From positions 1 to 30,690 of IMG/VR virus record IMGVR_UViG_3300025632_000051: a stretch of 30,690 nucleotides of DNA; one strand, given 5' to 3'. Positions 27,001 through 30,690 of this stretch are shown piece by piece. The DNA is from a virus. The notes below the pieces were generated by a model. It saw only the letters and a program-made list of their open reading frames with translations. It did not search any database and was not told the origin of the DNA. A program made the translations under genes and the position numbers. The stretch's first letter is position 1. The number at the start of each line of letters is the position of its first letter.

Positions 27001-27994
27001 TAATAAGTCAAAAGCTGTTTTAGCCGCTATATTAAAAGCTGGTTTCCTTCCAACGCAAGTGGCGGATAGTTTTGCTATAGCAATGGGTGGTGCTTCTTTT
27101 ATTAGAAATAGAATTAATAAGTACAAGAAAGAGGGTATGAGTGAGCTCGAGTCTAAGAAACAAGCTTTCCTTGATTTCCAAGAAACAGCTGAAGAGAACC
27201 AACAGTCATCAAGACCTGATAAAGTGTCGCAGCAACAAGCGAGTCCATTAGGACGTATTATACTGGCTTTTGCGAATACCCCAATGCAATATGCCAGATT
27301 AACAAAAAAGTCCTTCCTGGACCTTATAAACAGACGTGGGGATCAAAAGACGAACCTCAGTAAGTTGATGTATTATACTTTCGTGCAAAATGCCATATTT
27401 TCAGCGTTACAGACAGCTTTATTTGCTGCTTTTTTTAACGATGAAGGTGATGATGAACTAGAAGACAGAGAAATAAAGATAGCTAACAGTATGCTAGATA
27501 CTTTTTTGAGAGGTTCTGGTATATATGGAGCCATACTCTCTACTTCTAAAAATGTTTTACTTGAAATAAAGAAGCAGAACGACTCTGATAGACCAGATTT
27601 TACTAAAGCTGCTATAAAGACACTAGATTTATCTCCTCCAATGTCATCAAAGATGAGGAAATTAATGAGTGCTGGTAGAGCTTTTAGTTATAAAAAGACT
27701 AGAGAGAAGATGACAGGTTATGGATTAGATAACCCAGCTTACTACGCTGGTGGACAAGTAGTGTCTGCTATAACAAATATACCTCTAGATAGAGCTGTTA
27801 AAAAAGCTGATAACATAAGAGTTGCTATAGATGAAGACACCAAGATGTGGCAGTCTATAGCTTTAGGTTTAGGTTACAGTCAGTGGGATCTAGGTTTAAT
27901 GAATAAAGAAAAAAAGAAAAACCTATTAGAGAAGAGAAAATTAAAAAAATCTAAACTCGGAGGTAGGAAACTAAAGAAAAGAGCATTAAAATAA
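21029..27994 (+). CDS. Giant virion polyprotein: ejection protein with metallopeptidase-like, sigma-like, WC-motif and helical domains
   Basis: A 2321-residue protein. Visible order: acidic N-terminal helix (MDELNDIVQKMIDSGESEEN); Gly/Ala-rich hydrophobic helices (~155-260), like the membrane-active part of ejection proteins; a zincin-like segment with HELLH (569-573); a lysine-rich linker (~781-810); a stretch resembling sigma-70 region 2 (~821-895); a segment with PWC (1350-1352) and WWDRND (1567-1572); a long helical domain (~1650-2280) with TPMQYARLTKKSF; and a very basic tail (KKKNLLEKRKLKKSKLGGRK). The motif [DE][IV]xFSK occurs at residues 723-728, 1194-1199, 1606-1611 and 1644-1649, each between apparent domains, hinting at proteolytic cuts. 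The place after two ejection-type genes matches T7 gp16. Processing and all enzyme roles are inferred. Confidence 0.75.
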   Translation: MDELNDIVQKMIDSGESEENIKTVIEGYKPQEGPMTMDELESRAGKPQDSVSADPTAESRDMDSTSEEPLSAWQSVKNSFSNLGEQIGDVKEFWLDDDGANASLQIATNAVASMVFGQDSVDKFVEGDENKMGLGSETTLENIEAFKKEKLESKRTVGIIDSVKEGDIGGVIAGSINAVTSMLGSIAYGAGTLTTGFFMDYAAENYVSFNEMKAENLGLSLDELIKSGEADTAIPVGMAAVSQGLEMVGLGTILKASKGAFKGTGGSGLMGTGSKYLAEKLIYSKSARSTMNVLSTGLTEMSTEILQHAADEVNKEYGRVSGTEEEAKAGKAFIDAVTSQEGWEAGIQGFLGGAGMVGGTYSAKAMNTIRTVVDGDAIETKINELSGLRNEMKQAKDKTVISGLQKKIDAKESEISDSIVRGNEIFESLDPKQVKEIDNLTDLADAAAFNITELNKKLRRGVISEAQYESAKEGFTMEYDSAKSRLVEMRLGENIAFAQKEAAKRGLEVEVYETTAETEQALEATNVKEEGKQEFRDSKNNIAGFAVGRKIFINKEVARNTGAINVGSHELLHPILKVMVGDTQAQSKIVKQFRKSMTSTQRRVIDKQMKDRGYTSASQVATEYINVFSDALAKGQINYDKTSMEKIGDAIVGLFKPKGFENISFESGQDVYNFMKEYDKSGKKGKLTKAAKKAIDSEGKMMTTPVQNLQKDGDIKKSQSKSDVSFSKNKVADLEQELETLNELEYELDQDDFVNLKSNLELKIRMAKKSQAKAAEEGPKEVKKDTKKKDKKEVKKEDGKKKKNKKKEANKLAGKYKDGSITPAEEAELVKQYQAIAVEALGYREAKGSITRAEAISFVDQFFEGILNRYNPYTSKFSTFINSNIRPKRQAFYQQEIGDGYLSRIDDPENKKQIANQEVERTSEVSAQNEQKLIDVRNSRYVKDKMADIENAVDVKPEELSFYTFKVVADKFAAKVAEIIFDVPLKKLDNPQNNLTYAKKFVNGYPEKSEAGRIQDLFRTSEETKSFIKTLPEFNIAGNEVNVNETGEIIDVSDTAKGYSLNTPSLVLKLLYEPYIDKRSKSDDVYKRRKSITSPKGRSKGATSQTQVRRLKPQFRGRITPEAVLELQEAMGITPKNQFNKYDRNIGQLLKGVAKLYGTKVANVVVRDKINKMDINTAKSKTQILADVGAGKSDIQFSKKIRKEYTSILEKNRSELDSKVIDEQISSVFNWVDSLKIKDSQKSKYKKIALYYIAKSNVIFPEDAAKVGEAIRVANMKGVDPMSVDNPNTLIENFKDDVKEARIDPNTVPELFNKKSLPEGVEVFTIYPDDQGQLAARKILENHWGKNSNPWCVLYSETPFTQDQIDRGIDRQVEKGKATAMPVGMKEEVRSIRTVISGVTTQRSFGKIRYIEQINARIDPYWVKENIKDRKEDFDITKGWFKKEYEDSDFLGSVMVRGENGMMVEKETYLDTYFLPTNPNMTENEFYNGKSKGGTIYIEEEPAGKTGLTEQSKEDWFNYGEFDTGKYSKARTMEPFEPRGFEIAFKNGRLLSLRNLGNNYTTTESFWWDRNDNPTKDLAIVVPRDKEGKINGNSTVMNTETGKTSEINFSKTNKVDLSLDNRIDNTVIDLSQDSFARALDAEQEISFSKNPGKAFNNIIEDVTGIASKKKYSYSKGKVRGTKKGRFKFFIPPSADDFAGLLYKITGKGKQGDMHKAFYKEKLFDPFSKGIRDFEAYKERVSNTISNLKKKIKNVPKGLGKVNETGFTNDVAVRVYLWNLLGVEIPGMSKSDQKALVAIIEANPDLKKFATQVKVILGGTYPDPQGDWLAGTLTTDVINMINTTKREEFLKEWQDNVDVIFQDKNMNKLRAAFGDNYVEAMEDMLYRMKSGRNRPNGSNKLTNKFMNWINDSVGTIMFLNTRSALLQTLSIVNFVNWTDNSPIAAAKAFANQKQFWADFAMLFNSDFLKQRRSGLKNDINADEIASAAATATNKSKAVLAAILKAGFLPTQVADSFAIAMGGASFIRNRINKYKKEGMSELESKKQAFLDFQETAEENQQSSRPDKVSQQQASPLGRIILAFANTPMQYARLTKKSFLDLINRRGDQKTNLSKLMYYTFVQNAIFSALQTALFAAFFNDEGDDELEDREIKIANSMLDTFLRGSGIYGAILSTSKNVLLEIKKQNDSDRPDFTKAAIKTLDLSPPMSSKMRKLMSAGRAFSYKKTREKMTGYGLDNPAYYAGGQVVSAITNIPLDRAVKKADNIRVAIDEDTKMWQSIALGLGYSQWDLGLMNKEKKKNLLEKRKLKKSKLGGRKLKKRALK
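22526..23008 (+). other. Zincin-like metallopeptidase segment of the giant virion protein
   Basis: Residues ~500-660. The order is a lysine/glutamate helix, a strand pair (NIAGFAVGRKIFINKEVARN), then NVGSHELLHPILKVM with the HExxH zinc motif at 569-573. E623, in ATEYINVFSDAL, is a fitting third ligand as in gluzincins, about 50 residues later. Strand-then-HExxH order is as expected for a zincin active-site helix. It could cut the polyprotein at the FSK sites or act on host envelope proteins; peptidoglycan is less likely. Confidence 0.5.
23369..23464 (+). repeat. Lysine-rich low-complexity linker coding region
   Basis: An AAG/AAA-dominated stretch coding for residues ~781-812, nearly all Lys with some Glu and Asp (for example KKKDKKEVKKEDGKKKKNKK). 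It has no fold of its own and joins the coiled stretch after the first FSK motif to the sigma-like segment. It could bind DNA packed in the head or act as a flexible tether. Confidence 0.8.
23489..23713 (+). other. Sigma-70 region 2-like segment in the giant virion protein
   Basis: Residues ~821-895 read ITPAEEAELVKQYQAIAVEA, then a helix ISFVDQFFEGILNRYNP, then YTSKFSTFINSNIRPKRQAF. Sigma factor region 2 has the same layout: 'LV..y..lv..iA', then 'dl.qeg..gL..a...fd', then 'g.KFSTya...IR.ai'. The KFST and IR positions, which in true sigma factors lie in the helices that bind the RNA polymerase clamp and the -10 element, are kept in spacing. No region 4 is seen. The similarity is by eye and could be convergent. 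Confidence 0.45.
24974..25828 (+). other. WC/WWDRND-motif domain of the giant virion protein
   Basis: Residues ~1316-1600, lying between the second and third FSK motifs. Key parts: ENHWGKNSNPWCVLYSE (W1351-C1352), FEIAFKNGRLLSLRN, and ESFWWDRNDNPTKDL. A 'WC ... fkng.L ... D..D.P' pattern is known to me from several phage and mobile-element proteins of unknown chemistry. Between C1352 and the FEIAFKNG strand lies ~190 residues, much longer than I expect, part of which has different codon use (see findings). Function unknown. Confidence 0.4.
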
Positions 27995-28001
27995 AAAAAA
28001 A

Positions 28002-28175
28002 ATGAGTATAAACGAAATTAAACTTTATTTGATAAACGGTAGTACATTAGGCGTAACAACATTCACTAGCATAGAGGATTGGTTAAAGATCATACTTCTA
28101 CTAATAACAATAGGTTACACGCTAACTAAATGGGTTTCTTTAAATAATAAAAACGATAAAGATGAGACTGACTAA
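28002..28175 (+). CDS. Probable holin: 57-residue single-helix membrane protein
   Basis: A short gene with start ATG at 28002 after a run of nine A's. The protein (57 residues) has a polar N terminus, a helix of about 21 residues with many Leu/Ile (DWLKIILLLITIGYTLTKW), and a charged Asn/Lys/Asp end. One transmembrane helix, small size, and a 14-base overlap with the M15 peptidase gene match a holin next to its endolysin: holins open the inner membrane to set the time of lysis. The role is inferred from place and hydropathy; a membrane-anchored accessory protein is the alternative. Confidence 0.65.
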   Translation: MSINEIKLYLINGSTLGVTTFTSIEDWLKIILLLITIGYTLTKWVSLNNKNDKDETD

Positions 28176-28545
28176 TAATTTTTATCTACATGAGTTTGAA
28201 TGTAGGTGTGGTTGTGAAATGACTAGGGATGTTATTGAAAATGTGTTTGAGTTGTCTGACGAATTACAGGTTTTAAGAGATCTCTATGGTGCTATACACA
28301 TTAACAGTGCATATCGCTGCAAAGAGCATAACTCAAGTATAGGTAGTAAAGATACCAGTCAACACGTGCTTGGTAAAGCAGCTGACATAACTATAAATGG
28401 CATAAGTCCAGGTGAAGTAGCTGATGCTATAGAGGAGTCTATTACTGAGGGTAAAGTAATGTTTGGTGGAGTAGGTAGGTATGATACATTTACACATGTA
28501 GATATAAGAACAAATAAAGCAAGGTGGGATAATACTAAAAAATAA
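28162..28545 (+). CDS. Endolysin: peptidase M15 family (D-Ala-D-Ala-type) zinc peptidase
   Basis: A 127-residue protein of the M15 peptidase family (M15_3 type), which cuts peptidoglycan cross-links. The start FxLHEFECRCGCEM has Cys 14, 16 and 18. The core INSAYRCKEHNSSIGSKD leads to SQHVLGKAADI, with zinc ligands H68 and D75. FTHVDIR gives the third ligand, H112, and D114. The length is normal for the minimal catalytic domain, with no extra cell-wall binding module. It has no signal peptide, so it must rely on a holin, as encoded by the overlapping gene upstream. The alternative, a virion-bound lysin for entry, is less likely from its place next to the holin candidate. Confidence 0.88.
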   Translation: MRLTNNFYLHEFECRCGCEMTRDVIENVFELSDELQVLRDLYGAIHINSAYRCKEHNSSIGSKDTSQHVLGKAADITINGISPGEVADAIEESITEGKVMFGGVGRYDTFTHVDIRTNKARWDNTKK

Positions 28546-28548
28546 AAC

Positions 28549-28695
28549 ATGAGAACAAAAGGAACAGGTCCTCAAGGATTAGGGGTAAAGGGTAATAATG
28601 GATATCATATAGGATCGCCAGCAAGGTGTTGGAAAGGTTACGAGAGAGTACCTGGAACTAAGAAAAATGCAAAAGGAAGTTGTAAAAAGAAATAA
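28549..28695 (+). CDS. 48-residue basic protein with C-W-K-G-Y motif
   Basis: A tiny gene three bases after the endolysin stop, with an AAATAAAAC leader. The 48-residue product is Gly- and Lys-rich. It begins MRTKGTGPQGLGVKGNNG and carries ARCWKGYERVPGTKKN and a final GSCKKK, so it has just two cysteines, 18 residues apart. Small phage proteins with a 'CW.GY..V.G' core and a second Cys are found in many marine phages, often without annotation. Function unknown: two Cys could form a disulfide or be part of an oligomer's metal site. That the pattern is kept argues for a real gene. Confidence 0.65.
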   Translation: MRTKGTGPQGLGVKGNNGYHIGSPARCWKGYERVPGTKKNAKGSCKKK

Positions 28696-28696
28696 C

Positions 28697-28765
28697 ATGA
28701 AAAAATTAAAAAGCTATTGGAATAAGCTAATGTACTCGCTTATGTTTAAAAACTATAACAAATAA
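28697..28765 (+). CDS. Possible 22-residue basic, aromatic micropeptide
   Basis: An ATG one base after the preceding stop opens a 22-codon frame, MKKLKSYWNKLMYSLMFKNY plus two residues, ending four bases before the terminator stem. It is basic and amphipathic, with Tyr, Trp and Phe on one face, and has the same ...AACATGA start context as the gene before it. It could be a membrane-active peptide of the lysis block or merely chance. Confidence 0.35.
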   Translation: MKKLKSYWNKLMYSLMFKNYNK

Positions 28766-28768
28766 AAA

Positions 28769-28797
28769 AAGGGGATAACCAACGCGGCTATCCCCTT
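28769..28797. terminator. Bidirectional intrinsic terminator between convergent blocks
   Basis: Perfect 9-bp inverted repeat AAGGGGATA (28769-28777) and TATCCCCTT (28789-28797) with an 11-base loop. Read on the minus strand it is followed by seven T's (the A-run at 28764-28770 partly overlaps the stem base), a strong stop for the ribonucleotide reductase transcript. On the plus strand the tail is weaker (TTAATAGTTTT). It separates the late virion operon from the opposing nucleotide-metabolism genes. Confidence 0.85.
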
Positions 28798-28816
28798 AAT
28801 AGTTTTATGTTATTCA

Positions 28817-30538
28817 CTAACCATCACAAGCTAAGCAATCTTCGTCCATTGCTTTCTGAGCAATATCTCCTCTAAGTACACTCTCTGTCCTAGTGTAGTA
28901 TAAGGTTTTAACACCTTTTTTCCACGCTTCCATATGAACCTTGTTTAGCCACCTAGGTGTTGTTTCACTTGGAAAAGCTAGATTCAAGCTAACAGACTGA
29001 TCTACATATTGTTGTCTTAATCCGGCCTGGGTAATGAGTTCCAACTGATTGATCTCTTTAAATGTCTTAAAAACTTCTTTGGCAGGTACGTTATGATCAC
29101 CAACGGTAATATTGTCCAGCCCGTCAATACCCTGTACTGAACCACCGTCAGCCAATATCTTATTCCATGTTTTTTCATTATTCAAGTTGTGTTTCTCTAG
29201 TAGTTTAACAAGTGTTAAGTTTTTTCTAATAAAAGTACCTTTAGCACTTTGCTCTGTAAAAACATTCGCAGCCCACGGTTCAATACCAGGCGAAACATTT
29301 CCACTAAGCTTGCTATTGCTAACAGTAGGTGCAACAGCGCGTAGATGAGTATTACGCATACCAGTTCCAGTACACCACAAAGGCTCACCATAAATCTCTG
29401 CAAGGTCCATAGATGCTCTTTCGCTTTCAATTTTAATCTGTGAAAATATTTTCCTAGTTTCAAACTGAGATAATAAGCCTTCGAAAGGAATACCTTTCTC
29501 TTGGAGATATGTATGCCATCCAAGAACTCCCAAGCCCAGTGCTCTCCCCTTCTGTGCAGATCGAATAGCATTTTCGAACCCTCGTAATCCCTTCGCTTTT
29601 TGAATAAATTCTTCCATAACACCGTCAAGAAAGAACGTGGCGTCATATATAAGGTTAGTATCTTTCCACTCTTCATATTTAGCTAAATTTAATGATGATA
29701 AGCAACATACAAAGCTATGGCTTTCGTCGGTGTGTAATGTAATCTCTGAACATATGTTAGTCATGTGAACCTTTAGTCCGTTCTCTTTATATGCTTGCGG
29801 ATTTGATTTGTTAACATTCCCTTTAAACATAATATACGGCTCTCCAGTTGCCTTTCGTTTTCTAAGTAGTTTACTCCATCTAGTCCTTGCATCTGCATCT
29901 CCTTGTTCAAGTTTACGCATAAACTTATCACCAACAACTGCGCACTGATGTAGATTAAGCGACTGTCTGTTAACATCTCCTTTTGGCTCTCTGATTTCAA
30001 GCCACTCGTTAAAATCATCGTGCTCAATATTGATATTGACTGAGGCAGCTCCACGACGGACGCTTCCTTGATTAGTTGCAAGTATTGTTGAGTCATAGAT
30101 CTTGCAAAAAGGTACGACTCCATCTGATGTTCCATTTCCTGTTATTATTTTACCAGCGGGTCTAATTTGATTAATACCAATACCAACTCCACCGCCATGT
30201 TTAGCGAGTAGCATCATCTCTAAATTCTTCTGTCCTATGTCTTGTATACTATCAGCAACATCAATCCCAAAGCAGCTAATAGGCAAACCCCTATCAGTAC
30301 CTGTGTTAGATAGTACTGGCGAGGCGAGGCAAAGCCAACCATTCCAAATGTACTCGAAGAATGTTTCGGCCATTTCCGGTTTATATAATCTACGAGCAAC
30401 CGTTTTAGCAACCCGTAGGTAAGCTTCTCTCGGTGTTTCTCCGTCGAATAGATATCCCCCGGATATAGTCTTCTTGTATACGTCGTTATCACCCCACGAA
30501 GGGTAATCCTTGTTTTTTTCCCAGTTTTCATTCCACAT
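28817..30538 (-). CDS. nrdA: Ribonucleotide reductase class I, alpha (large) subunit
   Basis: A 573-residue catalytic subunit that reduces ribonucleoside diphosphates to deoxy forms for phage DNA synthesis. Active-site residues are in place: first redox Cys in PISCFG (C89), N261-C263-E265 in NICSE, second Cys in SFVCCLSS (C278/C279), substrate loop APTVSNS (404-409), radical-path tyrosines LYYTRTES (Y547/Y548), and a C-terminal swinging pair CLAC (C568/C571). It begins at MWNENWEKNK, so the N-terminal ATP cone of longer forms (E. coli NrdA is 761 residues) is missing. Loss of overall activity control is common in phage enzymes. It is transcribed with the beta subunit gene lying upstream. The start is set by the ATG behind an AAAT repeat. 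Confidence 0.93.
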   Translation of the reverse strand: MWNENWEKNKDYPSWGDNDVYKKTISGGYLFDGETPREAYLRVAKTVARRLYKPEMAETFFEYIWNGWLCLASPVLSNTGTDRGLPISCFGIDVADSIQDIGQKNLEMMLLAKHGGGVGIGINQIRPAGKIITGNGTSDGVVPFCKIYDSTILATNQGSVRRGAASVNINIEHDDFNEWLEIREPKGDVNRQSLNLHQCAVVGDKFMRKLEQGDADARTRWSKLLRKRKATGEPYIMFKGNVNKSNPQAYKENGLKVHMTNICSEITLHTDESHSFVCCLSSLNLAKYEEWKDTNLIYDATFFLDGVMEEFIQKAKGLRGFENAIRSAQKGRALGLGVLGWHTYLQEKGIPFEGLLSQFETRKIFSQIKIESERASMDLAEIYGEPLWCTGTGMRNTHLRAVAPTVSNSKLSGNVSPGIEPWAANVFTEQSAKGTFIRKNLTLVKLLEKHNLNNEKTWNKILADGGSVQGIDGLDNITVGDHNVPAKEVFKTFKEINQLELITQAGLRQQYVDQSVSLNLAFPSETTPRWLNKVHMEAWKKGVKTLYYTRTESVLRGDIAQKAMDEDCLACDG

Positions 30539-30560
30539 ATTTATTTATTTATTTATTTAT
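30539..30560 (-). repeat. AAAT tandem repeat forming the leader of the nrdA gene
   Basis: On the plus strand (ATTT)x5 plus AT; on the minus strand it reads AAAT repeated right up to the start codon. It fills almost the whole 26-base space between the two reductase genes. It extends the AATAAAT leader motif seen once or twice before other genes, so it probably serves as an unstructured A-rich ribosome landing site, and its copy number can change by slippage. Confidence 0.85.
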
Positions 30561-30564
30561 ATTA

Positions 30565-30690
30565 TTACCAAATATCTTCGTAATTCTCTCCTTCATTCGC
30601 TCTCGAGTAGTCTGTGGGACGAGTAGCAAAAAAATCAGTGTGGGTAACACCCCCGGTAAGATGATAAAACCAATCCAGATTCCCAGCTGC
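30565..30690 (-). CDS. nrdB: Ribonucleotide reductase class I, beta subunit, C-terminal end (partial)
   Basis: On the minus strand an open frame enters from the window edge and ends at 30567-30565 (TAA). Its 41 residues include WFYHLTGGVTHTDFFATRPT and end in DYSRANEGENYEDIW. I read this as the end of a class I beta (radical-bearing) subunit: 'DFFATRPT.YS' followed by an acidic, aromatic tail that docks into the alpha subunit. The alpha gene begins 26 bases downstream, as usual. The iron-binding core lies outside the window, so metal type cannot be judged. Confidence 0.72.
   Translation of the reverse strand, partial: AAGNLDWFYHLTGGVTHTDFFATRPTDYSRANEGENYEDIW

Noticed and set aside
29215-29676. 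153-codon minus-strand frame within nrdA
   Set aside because: Alternate frame of a well-identified reductase gene, with no independent evidence.
1-30690. tRNA genes, CRISPR arrays, insertion sequences, integrase or attachment sites
   Set aside because: I looked for cloverleaf-like inverted repeats, regularly spaced repeats, transposase/integrase motifs and paired terminal repeats and saw none. There is no sign of lysogeny in this window.

Overview
The window reads as part of the genome of a tailed phage with a short, podovirus-like tail that infects a member of the Bacteroidetes, probably a marine Flavobacteriia. This host call is an inference. The DNA is strongly AT-rich. No gene start has a clear GGAGG-type ribosome binding site; starts sit instead behind A/T-rich leaders such as AATAAATATG, which is typical of Bacteroidetes. 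There is no tape measure, sheath or baseplate gene, but there are tubular/stabilisation-type tail genes and ejection-type proteins. The gene order resembles that of crAss-like phages and their relatives from marine Cellulophaga, although no crAss-type RNA polymerase gene lies in the window.

Layout, plus strand: (1) 1-1066, the 3' end of a lectin-like tail fibre gene and a small partner. (2) 1136-2477, four small genes, including a probable GroES-like protein and a candidate small terminase. (3) 2474-9775, the head module: large terminase, portal, acidic scaffold-like protein and major capsid protein, followed by a hairpin terminator. (4) 9905-18954, neck and tail: an unknown protein, two connector-type proteins, a 1512-residue tail hub protein, a beta-rich 530-residue protein and a small virion protein. 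(5) 18987-27994, an ejection set of 211, 462 and 2321 residues. (6) 28002-28765, lysis and tiny genes: a one-helix holin candidate, an M15 peptidase endolysin, a 48-residue C-W-K-G-Y peptide and a 22-residue basic peptide. A bidirectional hairpin terminator at 28769-28797 closes the block. On the minus strand come class I ribonucleotide reductase alpha and, upstream of it, the last codons of the beta subunit.

The plus-strand genes are packed tightly, often overlapping by 1-77 bases, and would be expressed late to build, fill and release the virion. The minus-strand pair belongs to the nucleotide-supply module, probably expressed earlier.

The most interesting object is the 2321-residue protein. 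It looks like a virion polyprotein. It has a zincin-type HELLH segment, a stretch that strongly resembles sigma-70 region 2, a segment with W-C and WWDRND motifs, and a long helical C-terminal part ending in a very basic tail. A short motif, [DE]-[IV]-x-F-S-K, occurs four times, each time at an apparent domain border. This suggests proteolytic processing of an ejected protein that may carry a transcription-redirecting piece into the host.
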